Assembly: GCF_008086045.1 (NCBI RefSeq)
Contig: NZ_VSEY01000021.1
Span: 1-64,000 of the forward strand
Direction of reading: 5' to 3'
Origin: Nonomuraea sp. PA05
GTDB lineage: Bacteria; Actinomycetota; Actinomycetes; Streptosporangiales; Streptosporangiaceae
Length of the DNA stretch: 64,000 bases
Of this stretch, positions 8,146 through 16,653 are shown piece after piece (position 1 is the first letter of the stretch; each line of letters opens with the position of its first letter). The notes under the pieces are model-generated. The model worked only from the letters and a program-made list of their open reading frames with translations, did no database searches and was not told the origin of the DNA. A program made the translations under genes and the position numbers.

Positions 8146-8738
8146 GGGGTCAGTGCCGCGCGACCGGCGATCAGCGCGAGCGTGGCCGCCGCCGCTCCCC
8201 GCACCGCCGTCTCCACGGCCTCCTCGCCCGCGCCGAACGTCCCCAGGTGCAGCAGTCCCGCGTGCCCGTGCGCGGTGGCGACGACGGCCATGGCCAGGGC
8301 CTGCGTGGCCTCCGGGTCGCCGCCTGACAGGGCGGTGGCGGCGTCGTGGAAGGCCGCCTTGACCGGCTGCATCGCGCGGTCCGCCGCCGGAGTGATCGTG
8401 CTCAGCAGCGTCTCGAACAGGGCCTGGCGCGTGGCGGCGAAGCGCACGTACCCTCGCACGACCGCCACCAGCCGCTCCTCGGGCGAGTCGCCGCCGCGTT
8501 CCGCCGTCACGGCCGCGACCAGCAGCTCACCGGTGCGTACCCCGACCGCGGCCAGCAGCTCGTCGCGGTCGGCGAAGTGCCGGTAGGGGGCGCTGACCGC
8601 GACGCCGAGCCGCCTGCTCGCCTCCGCCAGCGAGAACCCCTGCGCCCCCTGCTCGACGATCAGCTCCATCGCGGTGTCGATGAGCGCGGCGCGCAGGTCG
8701 CCGTGATGGTAGCTGTCGCGTCTGGTGGTACGGGGCAC
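8142..8738 (-). CDS. TetR-family regulator
   Basis: The 198-residue protein has an N-terminal TetR DNA-binding domain (residues 10-58; FSLAEASRRLGVAVSAPYRHFADRDELLAAVG) and a C-terminal all-helical ligand domain (WHG type, about 85-190). It starts with GTG 4 bp after the aldo/keto reductase stop, so the two form an operon. Palindromic sites in front of that operon (9720-9747) are a reasonable autoregulatory target. The ligand is unknown. Confidence 0.9.
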   Translation of the reverse strand: MPRTTRRDSYHHGDLRAALIDTAMELIVEQGAQGFSLAEASRRLGVAVSAPYRHFADRDELLAAVGVRTGELLVAAVTAERGGDSPEERLVAVVRGYVRFAATRQALFETLLSTITPAADRAMQPVKAAFHDAATALSGGDPEATQALAMAVVATAHGHAGLLHLGTFGAGEEAVETAVRGAAAATLALIAGRAALTP

Positions 8739-8742
8739 CGCA

Positions 8743-9708
8743 TCAGGTTAGCGACAGGGCGTTCAGCCTGCCGATCTCGGCCTCCGTGAGCCGGAAGCCC
8801 ATGGCGGCCGCCGCTTCTGCCGCCTGGCGGGGCTTGGAGGCGCCGGGGATGACCACGACCGTGTCGCCGTACCGGGTGATGACCCAGTTGACGGCCACCT
8901 GCGAGATCGAGACGCCGTACGCCGAGCCGATCGCGCGCAGCTCGTCGATCAGCGGCCTGGTGCGGGCCAGCCCCTGCGCGCTCAGCTCGCGGCGGCCGAA
9001 GAACCTGCGCATGATCGGCGCCGACCCGGCCAGCGAGGGGTCGTCGTGGAAGCGTCCGGTGAGCAGGCCGCCTTCCAGCGGCGAGTACGCGATGAGCGTG
9101 ACGCCCAGCCGCCGGGCGGTGTCGAGGACGCCGTCGCGCTCGACGTTCCTGTGCACCAGGTTGATCCGCACCTGGTTGGCGGCGAGCGTGATGCCTTCCG
9201 CGGCCAGCACGCGGTGCGCCAGTTCGAGCTGGCGGGCGGAGAAGTTGCTCACCCCTACCGAGCGGATCCGCCCTGCCTTGAGCAGCCCTGCCATGGCTTT
9301 GAGCTGGGCGGGAATGCTCGACAGGGAGCCGGTGGGCATGTGGATCTGGTGCAGGTCCACGGGGAAGCCGCCAAGGTGGCGCAGGCGGTCGCCGATCGTT
9401 TTGGTGATGCTGGCGGCGGTGCGGCCCAGCGGCGCCCACTTGGTGGCCACCGTCACCTGCCCCGGCGCGACGCCGCACTCCTTCAGCGCGGTGGCCAGCA
9501 GCCGCTCCGAGTGGCCGTTGCCGTACATCTCGGCGGTGTCGAACCAGTTCACCCCGCCGTCGAGCGCGGCGCGCACGACGGCGGTGGCCGTGTCCTGGCC
9601 GATGGGCCTGACCATCCAGCGCGTCATGTTGGCCGTGCCGGCGAACTGCATGCAGCCCAGGCCGACGGGGGTGATCTCGATGTCGGTCTTTCCCAGTCTT
9701 CTCTCCAT
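8743..9708 (-). CDS. Aldo/keto reductase
   Basis: A 321-residue TIM-barrel NADPH-dependent oxidoreductase. WFDTAEMYGNGHSE near residue 50 supplies the catalytic Asp and Tyr; the HLGGFPVDLHQIH strand supplies the His region; the GVSNFSARQLE and IPGASKPRQAAEAA segments match the cofactor-binding part. The translation start is either ATG 9708 (MERRLGKTDIE, typical family N-terminus, used here) or an in-frame ATG at 9741. It is the first gene of a two-gene operon with the TetR regulator. The substrate is unknown, and a detoxification role is only inferred. Confidence 0.9.
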   Translation of the reverse strand: MERRLGKTDIEITPVGLGCMQFAGTANMTRWMVRPIGQDTATAVVRAALDGGVNWFDTAEMYGNGHSERLLATALKECGVAPGQVTVATKWAPLGRTAASITKTIGDRLRHLGGFPVDLHQIHMPTGSLSSIPAQLKAMAGLLKAGRIRSVGVSNFSARQLELAHRVLAAEGITLAANQVRINLVHRNVERDGVLDTARRLGVTLIAYSPLEGGLLTGRFHDDPSLAGSAPIMRRFFGRRELSAQGLARTRPLIDELRAIGSAYGVSISQVAVNWVITRYGDTVVVIPGASKPRQAAEAAAAMGFRLTEAEIGRLNALSLT

Positions 9709-9719
9709 GTGATTTGCTT

Positions 9720-9747
9720 TCACATTGTGAGAAGCTATCACATTGAG
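9720..9747. promoter_or_regulatory. Putative TetR operator
   Basis: A perfect 11-bp palindrome TCACATTGTGA (9720-9730) is followed 18 bp later by a second half-matching copy TCACATTGAG (9738-9747). Both lie directly upstream of the aldo/keto reductase-TetR operon, overlapping the alternative start. Assignment to the TetR protein is inferred. Confidence 0.5.
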
Positions 9748-9780
9748 GCATGCGAAAGAAGGAGCCCATCAGGATGGAGA

Positions 9781-10971
9781 TCAGTCGCACTCCTGCGTGC
9801 TGGCCGGCGTCGTGTCGTTGCGGCCCGCCGAGGCGTCGGGGCCGACCTCCTCGGCCGTCAGCACGTAGCCGGTCTGCTCCTCGTTGACGGCGGCGGCGAA
9901 GATCACGCCGTAGACCTGGCCGTCCACCGTGAGCAGCGGGCCGCCCGAGTTGCCCGGCAGCACCTGGCCGCGGATCGCGTACACCTTCCGCCTGACCGTG
10001 TTCTCGCGGTAGATGTCGGGGCCCTCGGCCTCCACCTGGCCGCCGATCCTGGCCGGCTCGGCGGTGAACCCCTTGCCCTTCGGGAAGCCGGCGATGATCG
10101 CGTTGTCGCCGCGGCTGCCCTCGCCGTCGAACGCGAGCTGCGGCAGGTCGAGGCCCGGCACGTAGAGGACGGCGATGTCGCGGCGCGGGTTGTAACGCAC
10201 GACCGTGGCCGCGTGGCGGTCGCCGTTGTAGTCGATCACCTGGAGGTCGCGGGTGACGCCGGCGACCACGTGCGCGTTGGTCATGATGCGGCCGCGCGAG
10301 TAGACGAAGCCGGTGCCCTCGATGTGCTTGTTGCAGCTCTCGGCGTTGCCCTGCACCTTCACGATCGCCTGCCTGGCCCGGCCCAGCTTGGCGCCCTGCA
10401 GCACGCTCTGGTCGGGCGGCTGCACGTCGATCAGCGTGCCCGCCCCGATCGCGTCGAAGACCGGCGGGAACTCCGAGCGGTCGATGAACTTCTTGAACGG
10501 CTGCTGCCAGTTGCGCGCCGCCTGCGGGATCGCGTCGTCGACCGTGGTGAGCAGCGCGGAGTTCTTCACCTGGTCGACGAGCGGGGCGAACGCGGTCGAG
10601 ACGATCAGCGAGCCGATCAGCCAGGCGATCACCAGCACCGACAGCGCGCTGGCGAACGTGCCGCCGATCGCGTCGGCCATCTTGGCCGGCTCCCACGTGA
10701 CGTGGCTGCGCACCACGGCGCCCAGCGTGGAGGAGGCGAACTGCCCGATGGTGGCCGACAGGAACACGATCACGATGGCCAGCAGCGCCTGCGGCGTGTC
10801 ACCGTCGACGACCGCCTTGGACACGGGAGGCGCGATGAAGACGCCCAGCACGGCACCGCCCACGAACCCCACGAAGCTCATCGCCCCGATGATGAAACCC
10901 TGCCGGTAACCCGAGATGCCGAAGGCGATCACGAGGCCGATCAAGATGAGGTCAAGCAGATCACCGCGCAC
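9781..10971 (-). CDS. marP: Membrane serine protease MarP (acid-resistance protease)
   Basis: The 396-residue protein has four N-terminal transmembrane helices of the CvpA/colicin-V-production type (residues 1-130) and a periplasmic chymotrypsin-like protease domain (about 190-380). The triad is visible: His in TNAHVVAG, Asp in RRDIAVL and Ser in LPGNSGGPLL. Two Cys (one before the protease core, one at the extreme C-terminus) may matter for redox. Mycobacterial MarP keeps intrabacterial pH neutral in acid and acts on cell-wall enzymes. Its position between acs and nth matches that genome. The upstream neighbour is divergent. Confidence 0.93.
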   Translation of the reverse strand: MRGDLLDLILIGLVIAFGISGYRQGFIIGAMSFVGFVGGAVLGVFIAPPVSKAVVDGDTPQALLAIVIVFLSATIGQFASSTLGAVVRSHVTWEPAKMADAIGGTFASALSVLVIAWLIGSLIVSTAFAPLVDQVKNSALLTTVDDAIPQAARNWQQPFKKFIDRSEFPPVFDAIGAGTLIDVQPPDQSVLQGAKLGRARQAIVKVQGNAESCNKHIEGTGFVYSRGRIMTNAHVVAGVTRDLQVIDYNGDRHAATVVRYNPRRDIAVLYVPGLDLPQLAFDGEGSRGDNAIIAGFPKGKGFTAEPARIGGQVEAEGPDIYRENTVRRKVYAIRGQVLPGNSGGPLLTVDGQVYGVIFAAAVNEEQTGYVLTAEEVGPDASAGRNDTTPASTQECD

Positions 10972-11002
10972 GCTTCAAAGGTAACCAGCGATACGGTCAA
11001 GT

Positions 11003-11566
11003 GTGCACGTCTTCGATCAGGACGGCGTCACTCACCTGGCTATCTTGAGCGGTATGCCGCCGGACGAGGGAACAGTGCGCGAACTCATCCAGGCTGCGCT
11101 GCGCGACACCGATCCTGACGGCCCACTGCGCTGGCACGTCATCTCGTTGCTGCGTCAGCGGGGCGACCTGGAGTCGTTCATCGAGGCCAGGCGGCTGTGC
11201 GCCGCCGACACCGTCGCCGAGCGGCTGCTCGGCGTGGACATCATGGGCATGTTGCGGCCCTTCGTGGACCGGACGCTGCCGGTGCTGCGCTACCTGGCCG
11301 CCAGCGAGGACGACGCCATGGTGCTGTACTCGGTGCTGATCGCGTTCGGTCATCTGGCCGACCCGCGGTCGCTGCCGTCCGTGATCGACCTGGCCCGTCA
11401 CATCGACCCGCGGGTGCGGTACGGGGCCGCGTACGCGCTGCAGCACGTGCTCGGGGATCCGCCCGACAGGGCGGGACTCGCGACGCTGCGCACGCTGGCC
11501 ACCGACAGCGACGCCGACGTGGCCGGATGGGCCTCGCTCGGGGTCGCGCTGAGGTCGGCTCACTAA
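11003..11566 (+). CDS. HEAT-repeat protein
   Basis: A soluble protein of about 187 residues made of helical pairs. PFVDRTLPVLRYLAASEDDAMVLYSVL, PRSLPSVIDLARHIDPRVRYGAAYALQHV and DRAGLATLRTLATDSDADVAGWA are successive HEAT-like repeats in residues 85-185 (segments separated here by short linkers). The start is GTG 11003 or, equally possible, ATG 11054; neither has a strong ribosome site. It is divergent from marP, 31 bp away, and converges with the Nudix gene with a 4-bp overlap. The partner is unknown. Confidence 0.7.
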   Translation: MHVFDQDGVTHLAILSGMPPDEGTVRELIQAALRDTDPDGPLRWHVISLLRQRGDLESFIEARRLCAADTVAERLLGVDIMGMLRPFVDRTLPVLRYLAASEDDAMVLYSVLIAFGHLADPRSLPSVIDLARHIDPRVRYGAAYALQHVLGDPPDRAGLATLRTLATDSDADVAGWASLGVALRSAH

Positions 11567-12213
11567 CCGGTACGTGAGGCGAGCCGCACCACGTCGGGCG
11601 GCAGGTCCTCCATGCGCTCAGGGTCCCACGGACGTTCGAGCCCGCCCTCGCGCAGCACAGTGTCCAGAATCATCGCCGTGAACCCCCACACCAGCATCCC
11701 GCGCACCCGGAACGCGGGCCCGGCCGTGCCACGCGGATGCCGCAGCGTCACCCGGTTCACCGGATCGACCAGCTCGGCGATCGGCACCCGCTCGACCGAG
11801 TCGACCTCGTCGGGCGAGGCCGCGTGCACCGCGGACGGCTCGCGCCACCAGGCGATCACGGGCGTGACCCGGTTGTCGCTGTAGGGCAGGTACAGCTCGG
11901 GCATCGTGCAGATCACGTGCACCCCGCGCGGGTCGGCCCCGGTCTCCTCCTCGGCCTCCCGCAGCGCGGCCTCGATCGGCCCGGCGTCCTCGGGATCCAC
12001 GCCGCCGCCCGGGAAGGCCGGCTGCCCGGCGTGCCTGCGCCCGCGCGTGCTGCGCTGGATGAGCAGCACGTCAGGGCCGTGCGGCCCCTCGCCGAACAAC
12101 ATCAGCACCGCGGCCTCGCGCCCGCGCCCGTCCGGGGGCCGGAGGGGTACGGGAACGCGGATCCGCTGCGCTTGCGCCGCCAGTCTCTCCAGCCAGTCGG
12201 GCACTTGGGTCAC
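11563..12213 (-). CDS. Nudix hydrolase, CoA-pyrophosphatase-like
   Basis: The 216-residue protein has the Nudix box GGGVDPEDAGPIEAALREAEEETG around residues 68-92 (Gly, Glu and REAEEETG conserved), preceded by RRHAGQPAFPGG. This matches the NudL/CoA pyrophosphatase group, which cleaves CoA or related dinucleotides. A Nudix gene at this place beside nth and marP is also present in mycobacteria (Rv3672c). The exact substrate is not predictable. Confidence 0.88.
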   Translation of the reverse strand: MTQVPDWLERLAAQAQRIRVPVPLRPPDGRGREAAVLMLFGEGPHGPDVLLIQRSTRGRRHAGQPAFPGGGVDPEDAGPIEAALREAEEETGADPRGVHVICTMPELYLPYSDNRVTPVIAWWREPSAVHAASPDEVDSVERVPIAELVDPVNRVTLRHPRGTAGPAFRVRGMLVWGFTAMILDTVLREGGLERPWDPERMEDLPPDVVRLASRTG

Positions 12214-12252
12214 GCATCCTCCAACACGCCGGGGCGCGAATGACTTCCCTGA

Positions 12253-12975
12253 TCAGGAGAACGGGCCGGACCTGACGAGCTTGCGCGCCTCGGCCTCGCC
12301 TGTCGGGCCGGTGCCGTACGAGGGGCAGAGCGCCGCCAGCGGGCACACGCCGCACGCGGGCCGCCGGGCGTGGCAGATGCGGCGGCCGTGCCAGATCACC
12401 CGGTGGGAGAAGATCGTCCAGTCGCGCTTGGGCAGCAGCTCGGCCACGACGTGCTCGATCTTGACGGGGTCGGTCTCCTCGGTCCAGCCGAAGCGGCGCA
12501 CGAGCCGCTGGAAGTGGGTGTCGACGGTCAGGCCCGGCACGTCGAAGGCGTTGCCCAGCACCACGTTGGCCGTCTTGCGGCCCACGCCCGGCAGCGTGAC
12601 CAGGTCTTTCAGCTTGGCGGGCACCTCGCCGCCGTACCGGTCGCAGACCGTCTGCGCCATGCCGATGATGCTGTTGGTCTTCGCACGGAAGAAGCCGGTC
12701 GAGCGGATGATCTCCTCCATCTCCTCCCGGTCCGCGGCGGCGTAGTCCTCCACCGTCGGATATTTCGCGAAGAGGATGGGGGTGACCATGTTGACCCGCT
12801 TGTCCGTGCACTGCGCGGAGAGGATGGTCGCGACCAGCAGCTCCAACGGGTTGCGGAAGTCGAGCTCGCAGTGCGCGTCAGGGTAGGTCTCCGCGAGGAT
12901 GCGGTTCATCTTGCGCGCCCGCCGGACCAGTGCGAGCTGGGTCTCCGGCTTGCGCCCCGCCGCGTTCGTCGCCAT
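12253..12975 (-). CDS. nth: Endonuclease III
   Basis: A 240-residue DNA glycosylase/AP lyase of base excision repair that removes oxidised pyrimidines. The helix-hairpin-helix LPGVGRKTANVVLGNAF (about residue 118-134) includes the catalytic Lys, and VDTHFQRL (about 145) the catalytic Asp. The [4Fe-4S] cluster ligands are Cys-x6-Cys-x2-Cys-x5-Cys near residues 203-219. Start ATG 12975 gives the family length; longer frames upstream lack homology. It is divergent from the pseudokinase gene. Confidence 0.96.
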   Translation of the reverse strand: MATNAAGRKPETQLALVRRARKMNRILAETYPDAHCELDFRNPLELLVATILSAQCTDKRVNMVTPILFAKYPTVEDYAAADREEMEEIIRSTGFFRAKTNSIIGMAQTVCDRYGGEVPAKLKDLVTLPGVGRKTANVVLGNAFDVPGLTVDTHFQRLVRRFGWTEETDPVKIEHVVAELLPKRDWTIFSHRVIWHGRRICHARRPACGVCPLAALCPSYGTGPTGEAEARKLVRSGPFS

Positions 12976-13062
12976 GCCGCAAGAGTAGAAGCTCCCGGGA
13001 ACGGTTGAACCCAAGACGAACCCGACCGCGTACAACCTGGCGCGACGGAAGGGGACGGCGAC

Positions 13063-13515
13063 ATGGGTGACCAAGGCTCCACTCTGGCGGAGTTCGTCAA
13101 GCAGACCGGGCCGCTGCGCGGGCAGGCGCTGCACCGGCTGGCCGTGAGCTGCGTGGCCGCCCTGGCCAAGCTGCACGCGCGCGGCACCGCCGGGATCAGG
13201 CCCGGCAAGGAGAGCGTGGCGCTGGGGGCGCGGGGGCAGGTGCTCATCGGCTGGCAGACCGCGCCCGCCGCCGGCGACCTGCCGGAGGCCGAGGACGTAC
13301 GGGCCTGGGCCGACCTGGTCGTGTTCGCGGCCACCGGCTCGGAGGACGGCGACCTCCGCGTGCTGACGCCCGCGCTGCGCATCGCGATCCAGCAGTGCCG
13401 GCTGCCCGATCCGGCGGCGCGGCCGAAGTCGGCGGACGTGCTCCGCGTCCTGCTCAGCCGATCCATGGCAGCGGCGGTCGCCTCCGTGGACGACCTGCTG
13501 TCGCAGGCGAGTTGA
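13063..13515 (+). CDS. Small pseudokinase-like protein
   Basis: The 150-residue protein aligns in outline with only the C-lobe of a Ser/Thr protein kinase. LHRLAVSCVAALAKLHARG (about residue 25-43) corresponds to the helix before the catalytic loop. The HRDLKPxN loop is replaced by TAGIRPGKES, and no DFG is present. A DVRAWADLVVFAATG segment and a C-terminal PDPAARPKSADVLRVLL segment match helices F and I. The N-lobe with the ATP-binding Lys is absent, so it cannot be an active kinase. AAGGGGACGGCGAC precedes the ATG. It lies between nth and crp. A binding or scaffold role is inferred. Confidence 0.65.
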   Translation: MGDQGSTLAEFVKQTGPLRGQALHRLAVSCVAALAKLHARGTAGIRPGKESVALGARGQVLIGWQTAPAAGDLPEAEDVRAWADLVVFAATGSEDGDLRVLTPALRIAIQQCRLPDPAARPKSADVLRVLLSRSMAAAVASVDDLLSQAS

Positions 13516-13673
13516 GCCCAGGGCCAGGTCCGGTCACAGTACGGAAACGACGGTCCGGTACCTTTCCCCCGGGGCTCCACGCACCCGGGCAAGCCCAGAA
13601 CACTCCGGCATTCCCATAACCTGTGTGTGCTGCCCAGAGTGGGGTGAGTCACAATGGCAGCAGAGGAGGCAGA

Positions 13674-14354
13674 GTGAACACCGAAGATGTGCTGGGCAAG
13701 GCCCCCCTGTTCGCCGCGCTGGACCGCGAGAGCGCCGCGGCGCTGCGCACGAGCATCACCGAGGTCCAGCTGTCGAAGGGGCAGACGCTCTTCCACGAGA
13801 ACGAGACGGGCGACCGGCTCTACGTGGTGCTGGAGGGGAAGATCAAGCTTTCCCGCACCTCGCCGGACGGCCGGGAGAACCTGCTGAGCGTGCTGGGGCC
13901 GAGCGAGATGTTCGGCGAGTTGTCGTTGTTCGACCCGCGGCCGCGCACGGCCACGGCGACGGCGCTGACCGAGGTGCGGCTGGCCGGGCTGGGCCACGAC
14001 GACCTGCGGCCCTGGCTGACCGGCCGGCCCGAGGTGGCGTTGCACCTGTTGCGCGCGCTGGCGCAGCGGTTGCGCCGCACCAACGACGTGCTGGCCGACC
14101 TGGTCTTCACCGACGTGCCCGGGCGGGTGGCCAAGCAGTTGCTCGACCTGGCCGAGCGGTTCGGCACGAAGACGGACGACGGGCTGCGGGTGCACCACGA
14201 CCTGACCCAGGAGGAGCTGGCGCAGCTCGTCGGCGCCTCGCGGGAGACGGTCAACAAGGCGCTGGCCGACTTCGCGCAGCGGGGGTGGCTGCGGATCGAG
14301 GCCAAGGCCGTGGTGATCCTGGACATGGACCGGCTCTACAACCGATCGAGGTAG
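13674..14354 (+). CDS. crp: Crp-family cAMP-binding regulator
   Basis: The 226-residue protein has an N-terminal cyclic-nucleotide-binding domain (FGELSLFDPRPRTATATA near residue 78-95 is the phosphate-binding cassette) and a C-terminal winged helix (TQEELAQLVGASRETVNKAL near 180-200 is the recognition region). It is the actinobacterial Crp orthologue by sequence and by place between nth and the metallo-hydrolase/RidA block; in Streptomyces and Mycobacterium it controls spore germination, carbon use and secondary metabolism. GTG 13674 follows GAGGAGGCAGA and is preferred over an upstream frame start at 13623. A GTGAGTCAC element lies 31 bp upstream. Confidence 0.94.
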   Translation: MNTEDVLGKAPLFAALDRESAAALRTSITEVQLSKGQTLFHENETGDRLYVVLEGKIKLSRTSPDGRENLLSVLGPSEMFGELSLFDPRPRTATATALTEVRLAGLGHDDLRPWLTGRPEVALHLLRALAQRLRRTNDVLADLVFTDVPGRVAKQLLDLAERFGTKTDDGLRVHHDLTQEELAQLVGASRETVNKALADFAQRGWLRIEAKAVVILDMDRLYNRSR

Positions 14355-15127
14355 TCGAGCTGGGCCGCCACCGACATCTCGGCGGCCGGCCAGAGTGAGC
14401 GGTCGACGTCGGCGTACACGATCTTGACGATCTGGCGCGGCGTGCGGGCGCCCTGCGCGCGTGCCGCCCTGATCTGGTCGAGCCGCTGACGCCGGTGCGC
14501 GATGTAGCCGTCGAGCGCGCCGATCGGGTCGGGCAGCACCGGCCCGTGGCCGGGCAGCAGCGCCCGCGCCTCCAGGTTCTCCGCCGCGGCCCTGAGCCGG
14601 TCGAGGCTGCGCAGGTAGTCGGCCAGGCCGCCGTCGCGGGCGATGATGGTGGTGCCCCTGCCGAGCACGGTGTCGCCGGTCAGCATCGCGCGGTCGGCGG
14701 GCAGCCAGAAGCACAGCGAGTCGAACGAGTGCCCCGGCGTGCCGTAGACGTGGATCTCCAGGCCGCCCACGGTGACCACGTCGCCGTCGCCGAGGCCCTC
14801 CTCGCCCAGCCGGTGGCGGGGGTCGAGGGCGCGTACGGGCGCGTCCACCATGCGGGCGAAGCGGCGCGCGCCGCCGCTGTGGTCGAAGTGGCCGTGGGTG
14901 AGCAGGATCTGGGTGACGCGGCGCTCGCCGAGGTGGTCGCGTACGCGGCTGAGGTGCGCCTGGTCGTCCGGCCCCGGATCGACGACGATCACCTCCTCGC
15001 CGGTGCCGATCATCCACGTGTTGGTGCCGTCGAGGGTCATCGCCGACGGGTTGGGGGCGAGCAGGTTCTCGGCGTGTTCCGTACGGGAGCCGTCGGGCGT
15101 GCCGATCGGGATGTGCAGGCCGCTCAT
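14336..15127 (-). CDS. Metallo-beta-lactamase-fold hydrolase
   Basis: A 263-residue MBL-fold protein. The metal motif HGHFDH sits near residue 76, the bridging Asp is in MLTGDTVLG near 150, and a second His is in GTPGHSFDSLCFW near 130; PGHGPV near 195 gives the late His. The C-terminus adds a winged-helix-like tail, as in LACTB2/RNase-like family members. It overlaps the Crp gene end to end by 19 bp (convergent) and is coupled by ATGA to the upstream Nudix gene. In mycobacteria the same type of gene follows crp. The substrate is unknown. Confidence 0.88.
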   Translation of the reverse strand: MSGLHIPIGTPDGSRTEHAENLLAPNPSAMTLDGTNTWMIGTGEEVIVVDPGPDDQAHLSRVRDHLGERRVTQILLTHGHFDHSGGARRFARMVDAPVRALDPRHRLGEEGLGDGDVVTVGGLEIHVYGTPGHSFDSLCFWLPADRAMLTGDTVLGRGTTIIARDGGLADYLRSLDRLRAAAENLEARALLPGHGPVLPDPIGALDGYIAHRRQRLDQIRAARAQGARTPRQIVKIVYADVDRSLWPAAEMSVAAQLDYLDRL

Positions 15128-15915
15128 CGCGTCACCAGCCGCATCTCCCCCTCGATCTCCACGGCCCTTGGCATGATCGTCTCGATCTCGCGGGGCGCGG
15201 CCAGGACGTCGGCCACGCTGTCGTACGCGCTCAGCTCGGTCAGTGTGGCGTGGGTGGGCGGCATCAGGAAGAACTCGCCGTTCAGCGCCTCACCGGGGCT
15301 CCGCCACACCACCCTGTCGGCCTCTCCGCCCACGTCGCGCGTGCGCTGCCCCTCGGGCAGCACGGCGACGAAGAAGCGCGTGTCGAAGCGCTTGCGCTCG
15401 ATCTCGGGGGTGATCCAGTGGGCCCAGGCCTTGAGCAGGTCGGCGCGGAGCACCAGCCCGCGCCTGGCGAGGAAGTCGGCGAAGCCGAGGCTGCGGTCGA
15501 TGAGCGCCAGCCTGTCGGACTCCCAGTCGTCCCCCGTCGTGTCGGCGACCACGGAGTCGGGCCCTGGGCCCGCGAGGAGCACGCCTGACTCCTCGAACGT
15601 CTCGCGCACGGCCGCGCACACGAGCCCGCGCGCCAGCCGTTCGCCGGCCTTGAAGACCTCGCCCCACTCCGCGGGGGACGGCCCGGCCCAGGCGACCGCC
15701 TGGTCGGTGTCGCGCACGTCCACGGATCCGCCGGGGAAGACGTAGGCGCCCGCGGCGAAGGCCATCGTCGCCTTGCGCCGCAGCAGATAGACCTCCGGCC
15801 CCGGGCGCAGGAGCACCACCGTGGCGGCGTCCCGCGCCGGCACCGGCTGGACCCGGCCGGACAGGACGTCCCGCGCCCGGTCGGCGAGCTCGGCTGGAAG
15901 CGGCAATCCGGTCAC
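15124..15915 (-). CDS. Nudix hydrolase
   Basis: A 263-residue Nudix-family protein. The segment YVFPGGSVDVRDTD followed by AAVRETFEESGVLL forms a long Nudix box with an insertion between its halves, as in the NUDT19/acyl-CoA diphosphatase-like group. A C-terminal region of about 100 residues (RFDTRFFVAVLPEGQ) belongs to the same family. It is translated just before the MBL gene with a 4-bp overlap, so the two may work on related small molecules; this is an inference. Confidence 0.86.
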   Translation of the reverse strand: MTGLPLPAELADRARDVLSGRVQPVPARDAATVVLLRPGPEVYLLRRKATMAFAAGAYVFPGGSVDVRDTDQAVAWAGPSPAEWGEVFKAGERLARGLVCAAVRETFEESGVLLAGPGPDSVVADTTGDDWESDRLALIDRSLGFADFLARRGLVLRADLLKAWAHWITPEIERKRFDTRFFVAVLPEGQRTRDVGGEADRVVWRSPGEALNGEFFLMPPTHATLTELSAYDSVADVLAAPREIETIMPRAVEIEGEMRLVTR

Positions 15916-15962
15916 ATGACCTCCTCCTAGAACATCACTCGGTCATGGTGACATATGCCCGC

Positions 15963-16424
15963 TCAGCCGACTTCGGCGATCAGCTCCACCTCGACGGGCG
16001 CGTCCAGCGGCAGGGCGGCGACGCCCACGGCGCTGCGCGCGTGCCTGCCCTGGTCACCGAACACCTCGGCGAGCAGGTCGCTCGCGCCGTTGGCCACCTG
16101 CGGCTGCTCGGTGAAGTCGGGGGCGCTGGCGACGAAGACCACGACCTTGACGATCCGCCGCACCCGGGACAGCTCGCCCAGCTCGGCCTTCAGCGCGGCC
16201 AGCGCGTTCAGCACGCAGATGCGGGCCTGCGCCTTGCCCTCGTCGACGCCCAGGTCGACGCCGAGCTTGCCGGTCTGGTGCAGCTTGCCCTCGATCATCG
16301 GCACCTGGCCCGAGGTGTAGAGCAGGTCACCGGTGCGGACGACGGGCAGGTAGGAGCCCGCGGGCTTGGCGGGCGACGGCAGGGTGAACCCCAGCTCCTC
16401 GACTCGCTGCTCGGGCGTCGTCAC
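15963..16424 (-). CDS. RidA/YjgF-family protein
   Basis: A 153-residue RidA-type protein (family length about 130-155). Visible signatures are LLYTSGQVPMIEG near residue 35, ICVLNALAALKAELG near 68, VVVFVASAPDFTEQ near 92 and RSAVGVAALPLDAPVEVELIAEV at the end, including the conserved Arg that binds 2-imino acids. RidA enzymes deaminate reactive enamine/imine intermediates from PLP enzymes. GTG 16424 follows GGGAGAAGCA and overlaps the stop of the DUF4177 gene (GTGA), so the pair is coupled. Confidence 0.9.
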   Translation of the reverse strand: MTTPEQRVEELGFTLPSPAKPAGSYLPVVRTGDLLYTSGQVPMIEGKLHQTGKLGVDLGVDEGKAQARICVLNALAALKAELGELSRVRRIVKVVVFVASAPDFTEQPQVANGASDLLAEVFGDQGRHARSAVGVAALPLDAPVEVELIAEVG

Positions 16425-16576
16425 TGCTTCTCCCGCTTGAAGTAGGCGACGAGCTGCTCGGGCGTGGCGCCCTGGACGATCTGGACCAGCTCCCAGCCGT
16501 CGGCGCCGAAGTTGTCGAGAATCATCTTCGTGTTGTGGATCAGCACGGGTGCCGTGAGGTACTCCCATTTCTTCAT
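16421..16576 (-). CDS. Small DUF4177-like protein
   Basis: A 51-residue protein starting MKKWEYLTAPVL and containing LDNFGADGWELVQI, which is the DUF4177 core (Trp-Glu-Tyr start, GxxGWELV). It is below usual ORF length cut-offs, but the GTGA overlap with RidA and the same pairing in mycobacteria (a tiny gene upstream of the RidA-like gene) support it. No strong ribosome site is seen; a leaderless transcript is possible. The function is unknown. Confidence 0.8.
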   Translation of the reverse strand: MKKWEYLTAPVLIHNTKMILDNFGADGWELVQIVQGATPEQLVAYFKREKQ

Positions 16577-16653
16577 GGGGATCACATTAGTGTGAGCAAT
16601 CTCAAAGGTTGGTCGCAGACTGACGACAAGTGACCGTTCGGTAGCGTGGAAGC

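Noticed and set aside
12906..15017. 703-codon minus-strand frame spanning pseudokinase, crp and the metallo-hydrolase
   Set aside because: It crosses three well-supported genes in the wrong frame or strand, and codon composition is unlike the neighbours.
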